Shown piece by piece: positions 8,619-16,831 of a stretch of 58,307 nt of DNA (positions are counted from its first letter, which is position 1; the number at the start of each line of letters is the position of its first letter). The position numbers were made by a program, and so were the translations under genes. The notes beneath the pieces are model-generated. The model worked only from the letters and a program-made list of their open reading frames with translations, ran no database searches and was not told the origin of the DNA. This DNA is from Streptomyces sp. Ru73 (GTDB taxonomy: Bacteria; Actinomycetota; Actinomycetes; Streptomycetales; Streptomycetaceae): NCBI RefSeq assembly GCF_002920575.1, contig NZ_PQSQ01000048.1:1-58307 (forward strand), in the 5' to 3' direction.

Positions 8619-9519
8619 CACCACGGGCACCGTCCGCACCGGGCTCGCGGACGCGGACGGCGCGATCCGCGCCCTCCCCGGCACCCCGCGCCTCGCCGAC
8701 CTCCTGCACCGCACCGTGGCCGAACTGCGGGCGCTGGCCGAGAAGACGGCGGCGCGCGAGCCGGACACCACCGAGACCGAAGTGCTCCTGCTGCCGCCGG
8801 TGGACGGACTGACGGAGGTGTGGGCGGCCGGCGTGACGTACGAGCGCTCGCGGGAGGCGCGGATCGCGGAGAGCACCGAGCAGTCGGTGTACGAGCGGAT
8901 CTACGACGCCGAACGTCCCGAGCTGTTCTTCAAGTCCGTGCCGTGGCGCGTCGTGACGGACGGCGAGCCGATCGCCGTACGGGACGACTCCGCGCTGAAC
9001 GTGCCCGAGCCGGAGCTGGCGCTCGTCCTGAACCGGCATGCCGAGACGGTGGGTTACCTGGTCGCCGACGACGTCAGCTCGCGCTCCATCGAGGGCGAGA
9101 ACCCGCTGTACCTCCCGCAGGCCAAGGTGTACGCGGGGAGCACGGCGCTCTCCGCGGGCATCGTGCCCGCGTGGGAGATCGGCGATCCGACGGCCCTGAA
9201 GATCGCCATGACCGTGCAGCGGGGCGGGGTGGCCGCGTACGAGGCGGCGACCTCCACCGCCGCCTTCCACCGCACCCCGCAGGACCTCGTGCACCACCTC
9301 TTCCACGGCCAGCCGTTCCCGGACGGCGCGGTGCTCTCGACGGGGACGGGCATCGTGCCGGAGCTGGACTTCACGCTGCGGGAGGGCGATGTGGTGGAGA
9401 TCGTCATCGACGGCGTGGGCCGGCTGGCCAATCCGGTCCGCACCGGCCGGGCCCCGCTGGACTGGCTGACCGAGTCGCTGACCGACCCGTGGGTGCGGCT
9501 GGCGCACCGGAGCGGCTGA
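8593..9519 (+). CDS. FAH-family hydrolase/dehydratase, KdaD-like
   Basis: 308 aa from the ATG at 8593, overlapping the carrier gene by 26 bp. The fumarylacetoacetate-hydrolase fold has the metal-binding pattern EPELALVLN and an Asp in VADDVSSRSIEGENPLY. The segment EVWAAGVTYERSREAR followed by ERPELFFKS resembles what I recall of 2-keto-3-deoxy-D-arabinonate dehydratases (EC 4.2.1.141), which give 2,5-dioxopentanoate. The alternative is a 2,4-diketo-3-deoxyfuconate/rhamnonate hydrolase giving pyruvate and lactate. No 2-keto-3-deoxyfuconate dehydrogenase is next to it, which favours the dehydratase reading. Family certain, reaction moderately supported. Confidence 0.85.
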   Translation: MTRIVRFADTTGTVRTGLADADGAIRALPGTPRLADLLHRTVAELRALAEKTAAREPDTTETEVLLLPPVDGLTEVWAAGVTYERSREARIAESTEQSVYERIYDAERPELFFKSVPWRVVTDGEPIAVRDDSALNVPEPELALVLNRHAETVGYLVADDVSSRSIEGENPLYLPQAKVYAGSTALSAGIVPAWEIGDPTALKIAMTVQRGGVAAYEAATSTAAFHRTPQDLVHHLFHGQPFPDGAVLSTGTGIVPELDFTLREGDVVEIVIDGVGRLANPVRTGRAPLDWLTESLTDPWVRLAHRSG

Positions 9520-9567
9520 GCCGGACCGGCACCGGGCGCGGCGGCCCGGCGGCCGGCGAACGGGGCG

Positions 9568-9990
9568 TCAGGCCGGGGGCCCGGCCGGGAGCACCGCCTG
9601 GGTCTGGGTGGTGCGGGCGATGTGCCGGCCGCGGTCGTCGTGCAGGTCGGTCTCGACGACGATGCTGGTCCGGCCGGTGTGCAGCGGACGCGCCGTCGCC
9701 CGGACCGCCCCCTCGCGCACGGCGCGCAGGAAGTTGGTCTTGGACTCCAGCGTCGTGGTGGTGGTGTCCGGCGGCAGGTTGAGGAAGGCGCAGACCGCGC
9801 CGACGGAGTCGGCGAGCGCCATCAGCGCGCCGCCGTGCAGGGCGCCGCCGAGCGTGGTCAGCGCGGCCGAGTGGTCCAGGTGCCCTTCGACGGCGTCCGG
9901 TGCGGCGGCGTCGATCCGGACGCCCAGGGTGACGGCGAGCGGCATGGCCGCGAGCAGCTGCTCGGTGGTGTACGCGGCGCGTGTGGTCAT
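9568..9990 (-). CDS. PaaI-type hotdog-fold thioesterase
   Basis: 140 aa, normal size for the family. The motif GGALHGGALMALADSVGAV is the hotdog signature of PaaI thioesterases, which hydrolyse acyl-CoA, often aryl or 3-hydroxyacyl forms. The later ESKTNFLRAV and RHIARTTQTQAVL strands complete the fold. The ATG at 9990 is 6 nt from TAGCAT on its strand with no ribosome site, so it is probably leaderless. It stands alone between a convergent FAH gene and a glycosyltransferase. Confidence 0.85.
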   Translation of the reverse strand: MTTRAAYTTEQLLAAMPLAVTLGVRIDAAAPDAVEGHLDHSAALTTLGGALHGGALMALADSVGAVCAFLNLPPDTTTTTLESKTNFLRAVREGAVRATARPLHTGRTSIVVETDLHDDRGRHIARTTQTQAVLPAGPPA

Positions 9991-9996
9991 GGGGCG

Positions 9997-10002
9997 ATGC
10001 TA
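9997..10002 (-). promoter_or_regulatory. -10 hexamer TAGCAT of a leaderless transcript
   Basis: TAGCAT on the minus strand ends 6 nt before the ATG of the thioesterase, so the transcript would begin at or next to the start codon. No convincing -35 is seen. Confidence 0.55.
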
Positions 10003-10018
10003 GACCGGCGATTCCCGG

Positions 10019-11209
10019 CTACGGCCCGAAATGACCGTGCTGGGTGGGGTGTTGGGCCCGGTCGGGCTCCTGCTCCGACTGTGCCGCGTCGTCCGCGCAC
10101 CCCGCCGTCCGCAGCACCGCGTCGGCCGCGTCGGTGTGGAACAGGGACCGGCCGGCGGCGATGCGGGACTGCCGGGGCGGGCCTTCGGGGGTCAGGTCGG
10201 CGAGGGCGCGCAGCAGGTCCGCCGGTCCGTGGGCGAGGGTCGACAGGCCGGCTTCGGCCATCCGTTCGGCGCCGGCCGCGCCGTGCCCGGGGATCGGGCG
10301 GTAGCTCACCACGGGCAGCCCGGCGGCCAGCGCCTGCGCCGCGGTCTGTCCCGCCGCGTTCTCCACCAGCGCCCCGGCCGCCGCCATCAGGGCCGGTACG
10401 TCCGCCACCCAGCCGAGCGCCACCGTCCCCGGCACCCGGCCGATCCGGCGGCGCAGCGAGCGGCTGCGGCCGCACATCACGACGGGGAGGTAGCCGCCGT
10501 CGCGGAGCAGCGCGGCCGTGCGGGCCAGGTGCGAGGCGACGCCCCAGGCGCCGCTGGACAGGAGGACGGGGGTGCGGCCCGGGGCCCGTTCGGCGAACCG
10601 GCGGGCGAAGGCGGCGGTACGCGCCGGGTCCGGCGGGGCGCGGAACGCGGCGGGCACCAGGGGCCCGACCGGTTCGGCGCCCCGGCCGCCGAGCCGGCGG
10701 ACGTCCTCGGCGGTCTGCCGGGTCGGGCAGAGGTGCGCGTCGTTGGCGGGATGCAGCCACTGGCGGTGGACGGCGAAGTCGGTGACCACCACGATGCCGG
10801 GGCAGCGCAGTGCGCCTGCCTCCCGGAGGCGGCCGGTGACCTGTGCGGCCAGGTGGAAGGTGGCGAGTACGGCGTCGGGCCGCTCGCCGGCCAGCCGCCG
10901 CCGCAGCTCCCGGGCGGCGGGCGCGACGACGGGCGAGGTGTCGGGTCCCGGCTGCGGTCCGCCGGGCCCGCCTGCCGGGCGGGGGACGAAGTAGGCGCGG
11001 TAGATGGCCTCGTAGAGCGCGGGCGCGTACCGGATCGTAGTGGCGTAGAAGCCGCGCAGCGCGGTGCCGGCGCCGGCGGGGAGCAGGTCCAGGACGTCGA
11101 GGGTGGCGACGCGGTGGCCGCGGCCGGTCAGCCGGTGGGCCAGCTCGCCCGCCACCGCGTGGTGGCCGGCCCCCATGCCGGCGCTGAGGATGACGAATCG
11201 TCCGCCCAT
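10019..11209 (-). CDS. GT28-like glycosyltransferase (MGDG synthase/UgtP type)
   Basis: 396 aa from MGGRFVILSAGMGAGHH; the start is chosen because the glycine-rich N-terminal loop begins right after it and a GGGGGCG tract lies upstream. An in-frame ATG 45 bp further up is possible. The N-terminal half resembles the acceptor domain of processive diacylglycerol glycosyltransferases. The C-terminal half holds the nucleotide-sugar site (LGWVADVPALMAAAG, then GQTAAQALAAGLPVV and IPGHGAAGAERM). Likely adds a sugar to a lipid or lipid-linked acceptor at the inner membrane face. It is divergent from a NodB-type deacetylase, suggesting a joint role in envelope glycolipid or polymer modification. Confidence 0.8.
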   Translation of the reverse strand: MGGRFVILSAGMGAGHHAVAGELAHRLTGRGHRVATLDVLDLLPAGAGTALRGFYATTIRYAPALYEAIYRAYFVPRPAGGPGGPQPGPDTSPVVAPAARELRRRLAGERPDAVLATFHLAAQVTGRLREAGALRCPGIVVVTDFAVHRQWLHPANDAHLCPTRQTAEDVRRLGGRGAEPVGPLVPAAFRAPPDPARTAAFARRFAERAPGRTPVLLSSGAWGVASHLARTAALLRDGGYLPVVMCGRSRSLRRRIGRVPGTVALGWVADVPALMAAAGALVENAAGQTAAQALAAGLPVVSYRPIPGHGAAGAERMAEAGLSTLAHGPADLLRALADLTPEGPPRQSRIAAGRSLFHTDAADAVLRTAGCADDAAQSEQEPDRAQHPTQHGHFGP

Positions 11210-11264
11210 GTGTGCACGCCCCCGGTCCGGATGCAAAACGCGAGCATTTCCCACCGTACGCGAC

Positions 11265-11270
11265 CATACT
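11265..11270 (+). promoter_or_regulatory. -10-like hexamer CATACT of a probable leaderless transcript
   Basis: CATACT lies 7 nt before the ATG of the NodB-type deacetylase and no ribosome site is present, matching the spacing of leaderless starts elsewhere in this window. Confidence 0.45.
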
Positions 11271-11277
11271 GGGCGGC

Positions 11278-12042
11278 ATGCGCATCGACCGTCCTCCGAC
11301 CGGGCCCGCCGCGTGGCAGGCGGCGGCAGCGGCCGCGACAGCGGCGGCCGCGCTGCACATCGGCCCGGCCGGGACCTGGCTGCCGCCCGTACGCAGACTG
11401 CTCTTCCCCGGCCTGGACGGACAGGGCCATCCGGGCCATGTCGCCCTCACCTTCGACGACGGGCCCGATCGCGCGAGCACGCCGCGCTTCCTGGAGGCGC
11501 TGGACGGCCTGGGCGTACGGGCGACCTTCTTCCTGCTGGGCTCGGCGCTGACCGAGGCGCCCGAGCTGGGGCGGGAACTGGTGGCGCGCGGGCACGAGGT
11601 GGGGCTGCACGGCTGGGACCACCGCAGGCCGTGGTGGCCGGGGCCGGTGCGCGAACTGCGCGAGCTGCGCCGGGCCGTCCGCGCGGTCACGGACGTCTGC
11701 GGGACCCGGCCACGGTGGTACCGGCCGCCGTACGGCATCCTCACCGGCGGCCGCTGGGCCGCGGCGCACCGGCTGGGGCTGCGGACCGTGCTGTGGTCGG
11801 CGTGGGGCCGGGACTGGACGGCGGGCGCCTCTGCGGAAACGATCGTGCGGACCGTGCAGCGCCGGCTGGAGGGCGGCGCGACGGTACTGCTGCACGACAG
11901 CGACCGCACCTCGGCACCCGGCTCCTGGCGCGCCACGCTGCACGCGCTGCCCGCGCTGGTGCAGCACTGCCGCCGGCAGGGCCTCACCGTGGGCCCGCTG
12001 CGCGACCACGGAACCGACGACACGGTGCGACGGCTCCAATGA
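11278..12042 (+). CDS. NodB-domain polysaccharide deacetylase
   Basis: 254 aa. An N-terminal alanine-rich hydrophobic segment (about residues 12-28) may anchor or export it. The carbohydrate-esterase-4 domain has motif 1 TFDDGPD, motif 2 LHGWDH, motif 3 RPPYG and motif 5 LLHDS, so both metal ligands and catalytic residues appear present. It would remove N- or O-acetyl groups from envelope polysaccharide, peptidoglycan or a glycolipid outside the cytoplasm. It is divergent from the GT28-like enzyme with a 68-bp shared promoter region, and its start looks leaderless. Confidence 0.88.
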   Translation: MRIDRPPTGPAAWQAAAAAATAAAALHIGPAGTWLPPVRRLLFPGLDGQGHPGHVALTFDDGPDRASTPRFLEALDGLGVRATFFLLGSALTEAPELGRELVARGHEVGLHGWDHRRPWWPGPVRELRELRRAVRAVTDVCGTRPRWYRPPYGILTGGRWAAAHRLGLRTVLWSAWGRDWTAGASAETIVRTVQRRLEGGATVLLHDSDRTSAPGSWRATLHALPALVQHCRRQGLTVGPLRDHGTDDTVRRLQ

Positions 12043-12054
12043 GGGCAATTGCCC
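12043..12054. terminator. 12-bp palindrome GGGCAATTGCCC after the deacetylase
   Basis: A perfect palindrome immediately after the deacetylase stop codon. It could be a small terminator or an operator of the downstream SDR gene; the stem is too short to decide. Confidence 0.3.
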
Positions 12055-12169
12055 GGATCATCACGAAATCCGTGGCATGCTGGTGAGGATGTCGGAGCCC
12101 GTGTCCGCGTCCGGCCCGGGGCACGGACACCGGTGCCGAGGGTGAGTAGCGTCCCGGAGGAGGTCTCCT

Positions 12170-13006
12170 GTGGAAGCCACGGGACCACTGCCGCACAGCC
12201 CTGTGCTCCCCGAGGGCCTGCCGGGCCCGCACGGCCCCGTACGGCCGGTGCATCCGGCCGGGGCACCGGTCGCGCTGATCACCGGCGCCTCGTCGGGCAT
12301 CGGCGCCGCCGTGGCCACCCGGTTCGCCGCCGAGGGCGGCTGGCGGCTGCTGCTGAACGGCCGTGACGAGGACCGGCTCGGCCGCGTCGCGGCCCGCTGC
12401 GACGCGACACCGCTGCCGTACGACCTGAGCGACCCCGCCGCCTGCGGAGAGCTCGCCGACTCCGCCGTGGCAGCCGCCGGCGGCGTGGACGTACTGGTCG
12501 CGGGGGCCGGCGTCGGCTGGGCCGGGCCCTTCACCGCCATGCCGCCCGCCGCGATCGACGAGGTACTGGCGGTCGACCTGGCCGCCGTCGTCCACCTCAC
12601 CCGCCGGCTGCTCCCCCACATAGTGCGCCGGGACCGCGGACACCTGCTCTTCGTGGGGTCGATCGCGGGCGCCGTCGGCGTGCGCGAGGAGGCGGTGTAC
12701 TCGGCGGCCAAGGCGGCGGTCGCGGCCTTCGCCGAGAGCCTGCGCTACGAACTGGCCGGTACCCGCGTACAGGTGTCCGTCGTGGTGCCCGGCGCGGTGA
12801 ACACCCCCTTCTTCGCCCGCAGAGGCCAGCCCTACCAGCGCTCCCGGCCCCGGCCGATCGCCGCCGCGCGGGTCGCCGACGCCGTCTGGGGCGCGGTGGC
12901 GCACGAGCGCAGCGAGGTGTTCGTGCCCGGCTGGCTGCAGCTCCCCGCCCGCTTCAAGGGCCTCGCCCCCGCCTTGTTCCGGCGGCTGGCCACGCGTTTC
13001 GCCTGA
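12170..13006 (+). CDS. Short-chain dehydrogenase/reductase
   Basis: 278 aa from a GTG with a strong GGAGGAGG. Classical SDR: dinucleotide-binding TGASSGIGAAVA at about 38-49, the NAG-like motif VLVAGAGVG, a catalytic Ser in FVGSIAG and YSAAK as the Tyr/Lys pair. The first 30 residues are a proline-rich extension not normally present. The C-terminal LQLPARFKGLAPALFRRL is typical of SDRs acting on lipid or steroid-like substrates, but the substrate is not determinable. It is followed after 48 bp by two membrane protein genes on the same strand and may share their transcript. Confidence 0.88.
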   Translation: MEATGPLPHSPVLPEGLPGPHGPVRPVHPAGAPVALITGASSGIGAAVATRFAAEGGWRLLLNGRDEDRLGRVAARCDATPLPYDLSDPAACGELADSAVAAAGGVDVLVAGAGVGWAGPFTAMPPAAIDEVLAVDLAAVVHLTRRLLPHIVRRDRGHLLFVGSIAGAVGVREEAVYSAAKAAVAAFAESLRYELAGTRVQVSVVVPGAVNTPFFARRGQPYQRSRPRPIAAARVADAVWGAVAHERSEVFVPGWLQLPARFKGLAPALFRRLATRFA

Positions 13007-13054
13007 GGGACCGACCGCCGCGTCCTCCGGGGAGGACGACCGAGGAAGGACGTC

Positions 13055-13975
13055 GTGCTGAGTTACCTCCTGGCCGTGCTCGCCGCCTGCGCCAACGCGG
13101 CCGCCTCGGTGCTGCAGCGGCGCGCGAGCCGGGACCTGCCGAGCGAGGACAGCCTGCGGCCGCGGCTGATCCTGCACCTGCTGAGCCGTCCGGTGTGGTT
13201 CGCGGGATTCCTGTGCGTGATCCTGGGCTTCGTGCTGCAGGCGGCCGCGCTGGCGACCGGCAGCCTGTCGGTCGTGCAGCCGATCCTGGTCGTGGAGCTG
13301 CCGGTGACGCTGCTGCTGGCGTCGTGGGTGTTCCACGCCCGGCTGCACCACCGCGAGTGGCTGTCGATCGTGGGCATGACGGTGGGGCTGGCTGCCCTGC
13401 TGTACTTCCTCGCGCCCGCGGCCGGGGCGGGCCAGGAGGCCGGCTGGAAGGCGTGGACGGTGGGCGTCGCCGCCAACCTCCTGGTCGTGGTCGCCGCCGT
13501 GGAGTGGGGCCGGCGTGCGGCGCCCGGGGTGCCCGGCGGGAGCAGCCGCAGGGCCGGGGCGTTCGGCGTGGCGGCCGGCTGCCAGTTCGGGCTGACGGCC
13601 GCCTTCATGAAGGGCGCGATGAGCCACGGCGAGGAGGGCGTCGGGGCGGTGTTCGCGACCTGGCAGCTCTACGCGATGGTCGCGGCGGGCATCCTCGCGA
13701 TGTTCCTGCTCCAGTCGGCGCTGCACGCGGGCAATCTGCTGGCCGCGCAGCCGGGGCTGACGCTCTCCGACCCGATCGTGGCCATTCTGTGGGGCTCCTT
13801 CGCCTTCGCCGAGACCGTACGCGGCGGCTGGTACGTCGTACCCGCGGTGGCCGGCGGCGTGCTGATGGCCTTCTCCGCCGTGGTACTGACCCGTTCTCCG
13901 CTGCTGAAGGGGGAAGAGGCACTGATCGAAGCGGACCGGATGGCACCTGCCGGGCCCCCGCCGCCGTCCCGGTGA
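13055..13975 (+). CDS. DMT/NIPA-like multi-pass membrane protein 1
   Basis: 306 aa with about nine hydrophobic segments, in the drug/metabolite-transporter fold (DMT or NIPA Mg2+-transporter-like). The GTG at 13055 has GAGGAAGGA. The first helix (MLSYLLAVLAACANAAASVL) and the pattern of paired helices match EamA-type proteins used to export or shuttle small metabolites. It is the first of two adjacent diverged paralogues, consistent with a two-component transporter. An 8-bp hairpin (CGTCCTCC/GGAGGACG, 13021-13038) lies just upstream. Confidence 0.78.
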   Translation: MLSYLLAVLAACANAAASVLQRRASRDLPSEDSLRPRLILHLLSRPVWFAGFLCVILGFVLQAAALATGSLSVVQPILVVELPVTLLLASWVFHARLHHREWLSIVGMTVGLAALLYFLAPAAGAGQEAGWKAWTVGVAANLLVVVAAVEWGRRAAPGVPGGSSRRAGAFGVAAGCQFGLTAAFMKGAMSHGEEGVGAVFATWQLYAMVAAGILAMFLLQSALHAGNLLAAQPGLTLSDPIVAILWGSFAFAETVRGGWYVVPAVAGGVLMAFSAVVLTRSPLLKGEEALIEADRMAPAGPPPPSR

Positions 13976-14002
13976 GCCGGCCCCGGACACAGGGAGACAC
14001 GG

Positions 14003-14887
14003 ATGCTCTACCTCTACGGCGTGCTCGCCGCGTGCCTGCTGGGACTGGGCTTCGTCCTGCAGCAGCACGCGGCGCGGAGCGCGCCGTTGTCCGACATGCT
14101 CAGCTTCCGGCTGCTGCTGGACCTGGTGAAGGTGCCGCTGTGGCTCTCCGGGATCGGCTGCATGGTCGCCGGGCAGATCTTCAGCGTGCTGGCGCTGAGC
14201 CAGGGCGACCTGTCCCGGGTAGAGCCGCTGCTGGCCACGAATCTGCTCTTCGCGATGGTGCTGGCCCGGTGGCTGAGCGGGGAGCGGCTGGGGCTCTCGG
14301 GCTGGGCGGGGGTGCTGCTGCTGAGCGGCGGCGTGGCGGCGTTCATCATCGCGGGCAGCCCGCACAGCGGTCCGGACGACACCGGGTCGCTGCGGCACTG
14401 GCTGGTCTTCGGCGGCGTCCTCGCCGTCGCGGTGCTCCTGGTGCTGACGGCCCGTCATGTCCGGCTGGTGAAGGAGCCACCGCTGCTGGCCGCCGCCGCG
14501 GGCGTGCTGTACGGGCTCCAGGACGCGCTGACCCGGGTGTCCAGTTCGCTCGCGGAGGAGCACGGCATCGGCCGGATGCTGATGAGCTGGGAGCCGTACG
14601 TGATCGTGGTGCTGGCCGTGACCGGGCTGATGCTCGTGCAGAGCGCCTTCGAGGCGGGGCCGTTGCGGATGTCGCTGCCCGCGCTCACCGCGGCCGAACC
14701 GCTGGCCGGCATCGCCTGCGGCATCGGCTTCCTCGGGGACCGCATCCGCGTCACGCCGGCGGCCCTGGCGGGCGAGTTCGCCGGGCTGGCGGCGGTGGTG
14801 GCCGGCGTCTTCCTCCTCGGCCGCCACCCCGCCATGCCCACCGGCGGCCACCGTGACCCGGAGGAGGCCGCACCGGAGTGCGGCTGA
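14003..14887 (+). CDS. DMT/NIPA-like multi-pass membrane protein 2
   Basis: 294 aa, about nine hydrophobic segments, clearly related in layout to the preceding gene (MLYLYGVLAACLLGLGFVLQ; SRVEPLLATNLLFA against SVVQPILVVELPVT in the partner). The 27-bp gap and GGGAGAC ribosome site indicate one transcript. The two proteins may form a heterodimer, as in paired small-multidrug or DMT systems. Substrate unknown. Convergent with the C-S lyase gene. Confidence 0.78.
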   Translation: MLYLYGVLAACLLGLGFVLQQHAARSAPLSDMLSFRLLLDLVKVPLWLSGIGCMVAGQIFSVLALSQGDLSRVEPLLATNLLFAMVLARWLSGERLGLSGWAGVLLLSGGVAAFIIAGSPHSGPDDTGSLRHWLVFGGVLAVAVLLVLTARHVRLVKEPPLLAAAAGVLYGLQDALTRVSSSLAEEHGIGRMLMSWEPYVIVVLAVTGLMLVQSAFEAGPLRMSLPALTAAEPLAGIACGIGFLGDRIRVTPAALAGEFAGLAAVVAGVFLLGRHPAMPTGGHRDPEEAAPECG

Positions 14888-14917
14888 GTCCGGCCCGGCG
14901 GCGCGCGGACTGTGCGG

Positions 14918-16096
14918 TCATCCCACGGCGGCGGCCATTCTCCGTACCGCTTCCGTCAGTGCCTCGGGCGAGGTGGCGAGGTTGAGCCGGGCGTGCCCCG
15001 CGCCGCCGGTGCCGAAGTCCGGGCCGGGGCTCAGGGCGACCCGGCCGCGCTCCAGGAAGACCGCTGCCGGGTCGTCGCCCAGGCCCAGGCCGCGGCAGTC
15101 CAGCCAGGCCAGGTACGTGGCCTCGGCCGGCGTGTACCGCACTTCCGGCAGGTGCGCCGCCAGCAGGTCGGCGAGCAGCCGGCGGTTCTCGTCCAGCCCG
15201 GCGAGCAGGGCGTCCAGCCAGCCGCGGCCGTCCCGGAGCGCCGCGGTGTGGGCCAGTACGCCCAGGTGGCTGGGGCCGTGGCCGACCTCCTCGGGGAGGC
15301 GCGCGAGGTCGTCGGCGGCGGCCGGGCCCGCGATGGCGAGCGCGGCCTTGAGCCCGGCGAGGTTCCAGCCCTTGGAGGCGGACATCAGGGACAGCCCGCC
15401 GTCGGCGCCCGGCACGCTCAGGTACGGCACGAAGGCGGCGCCCGTGGCCACGACGGGGGCATGAATCTCGTCCGCGACGACCCGGACGCCGTACCGGGCG
15501 GCCAGCTCGGCGACGGCCGCCAGCTCCGCCGCCGTGTGCAGCGTGCCGGTCGGGTTGTGCGGGCTGCACAGCAGGTAGGCGGCGCGGCGTCCGCCCGCGA
15601 CGGCGGACCGGAAGGCGTTCTCCAGCGCCGCGAGGTCGATGCGGTGGCCGGGGCCGAGCGAGGCCTCCACGATCTTGCGGTCCGCGTTGCCCACGAACTG
15701 GTAGAAGGGCGGGTACACGGGGCAGTTGACCACCACCGCGTCACCCGGGCCCGTGGTCAGCTTCAGCATCTCCACCACGCCGAGCATCACGTCGGGCACC
15801 ACCGACGTGCGCTCCACGGCGAGCCCGTCCCACCCCCACCGCTCGTGTGCGAAGCCGGCGAGCGCCTCGGCGTACGCGGTGCCCACCGGGTAGCCGGTGT
15901 CGCCGCGCGCGAGCGCGTCGGTGACGGCGCGCACGACCGGTTCGGCCAGCGGCACGTCCATCTCCGCCACCCACAGCGGCAGGACGTCCTCCGGGTACGT
16001 GCGCCACTTCATGCTGGTGCGGCGCCGCAGCTCGTCGAGCGTGAGACGGCACAGCGGGTTCGCTTCGGCGGATGTCTCGCGCGGGATGATGTCCAT
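14918..16096 (-). CDS. MalY/PatB-type PLP C-S lyase / aminotransferase
   Basis: 392 aa from MDIIPRETSAE. Fold-type I PLP enzyme of the MalY/PatB class: N-terminal MKWRTYPEDVLPLWVAEMD, substrate loop CSPHNPTGT, VADEIHAP, and a PLP lysine in SASKGWNLAGLK. These enzymes cleave cystathionine or cysteine conjugates to pyruvate, ammonia and a thiol, and some act as aminotransferases. The start at 16096 is preferred over an ATG 21 bp upstream because TATCTT lies 7 nt before it (leaderless) with GAGG also present. Convergent with the DMT pair. Confidence 0.88.
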   Translation of the reverse strand: MDIIPRETSAEANPLCRLTLDELRRRTSMKWRTYPEDVLPLWVAEMDVPLAEPVVRAVTDALARGDTGYPVGTAYAEALAGFAHERWGWDGLAVERTSVVPDVMLGVVEMLKLTTGPGDAVVVNCPVYPPFYQFVGNADRKIVEASLGPGHRIDLAALENAFRSAVAGGRRAAYLLCSPHNPTGTLHTAAELAAVAELAARYGVRVVADEIHAPVVATGAAFVPYLSVPGADGGLSLMSASKGWNLAGLKAALAIAGPAAADDLARLPEEVGHGPSHLGVLAHTAALRDGRGWLDALLAGLDENRRLLADLLAAHLPEVRYTPAEATYLAWLDCRGLGLGDDPAAVFLERGRVALSPGPDFGTGGAGHARLNLATSPEALTEAVRRMAAAVG

Positions 16097-16103
16097 GGGC
16101 CTC

Positions 16104-16109
16104 AAGATA
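16104..16109 (-). promoter_or_regulatory. -10 hexamer TATCTT before the C-S lyase start
   Basis: TATCTT on the minus strand is 7 nt from the ATG at 16096. A GAGG inside the spacer could also serve as a weak ribosome site if transcription starts further up. Confidence 0.5.
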
Positions 16110-16198
16110 GGCCGCACGCGCCGTTTTCCCCATGGGGCGGGACGGGCCCCCGGTCATTACGCGCCCGCGGCACGGCCGCCCGGTTGCGACGCGGGCCA

Positions 16199-16228
16199 TG
16201 GTGCTCGCTTGCCTGGTGCTCGCTTGCC
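16199..16228. repeat. Perfect tandem duplication of 15 bp
   Basis: TGGTGCTCGCTTGCC occurs twice head to tail in the intergenic region between the C-S lyase and the membrane protein gene. It is noncoding as far as I can see and probably a recent slippage duplication. Confidence 0.7.
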
Positions 16229-16254
16229 CGGTGCCGCGTGCGGCGACGTTCCGG

Positions 16255-16749
16255 CTACGTTGGCTCGCCCCGTTGCTCCTTGCGGCGTTCGTGGCGCCTG
16301 ATGAGTACGTTGGCCAGGGCCACCACGAGTGTGGCCAGCAGGGCGGGGAGCCAGGGGTGGTGCACGCGCAGACCGGGCGTGACGGACTCGACGAGCAGTA
16401 CGGCGAAGAACGTCGTCGCCGCTGACAAGCCCATCTCCGCGGCTCGTCCGGTCGCCGCAGAGAGCGGAAGGAGGCGCACGGCGAGCCGCAGGGGGTAGGC
16501 GAAGACGCCGACCAGGAGTCCGCAGGGCAGGCACAGCAGAGCGCCCCAGAACAGCGGGGCGATCCCCTCGGCTTCGATGAGGTTGCGGGAGAGCAGCGCG
16601 ACGAGGAAGACGCCCAGCAGCACGACGAAGGCCACCAGGGCCACGACGCCGAGCCCGAGGCCGGTCATGCCGAAGGCGGCGAGTAGTTTGTCGCGGGGGG
16701 AAAGGGAAGCCCAGGTGGGTTCTTCCTCGTCCTTGTGATGGTCCTGCAC
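16255..16749 (-). CDS. Four-helix membrane protein of unknown function
   Basis: 164 aa with a charged N-terminus (MQDHHKDEEEPTW), then about four hydrophobic segments (roughly 23-52, 60-90, 100-120 and 128-148) and a basic tail RRHERRKEQRGEPT, so both ends are probably cytoplasmic. Not a family I recognise. It lies 82 bp downstream of the secreted-protein gene on the same strand, separated by a perfect 15-bp hairpin. It may be a partner (for example self-protection or anchoring) of that protein, but this is only positional. Codon use includes rare AAA and CTA near the start. Confidence 0.65.
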   Translation of the reverse strand: MQDHHKDEEEPTWASLSPRDKLLAAFGMTGLGLGVVALVAFVVLLGVFLVALLSRNLIEAEGIAPLFWGALLCLPCGLLVGVFAYPLRLAVRLLPLSAATGRAAEMGLSAATTFFAVLLVESVTPGLRVHHPWLPALLATLVVALANVLIRRHERRKEQRGEPT

Positions 16750-16780
16750 TGTGCCTCCTTTGCTGCGCCGGCGTGGTGGT

Positions 16781-16820
16781 GCGGGCGGCGCCCCGAGGGA
16801 ATTGCCGGGGCGCCGCCCGC
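16781..16820 (-). terminator. Strong hairpin between the secreted-protein and membrane-protein genes
   Basis: Perfect 15-bp inverted repeat (16781-16795 and 16806-16820) with a 10-nt loop, 12 nt after the stop codon at 16832. It should end, or attenuate, transcription of the secreted-protein gene before the membrane gene. Confidence 0.85.
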
Positions 16821-16831
16821 TGGTCGGTGCC

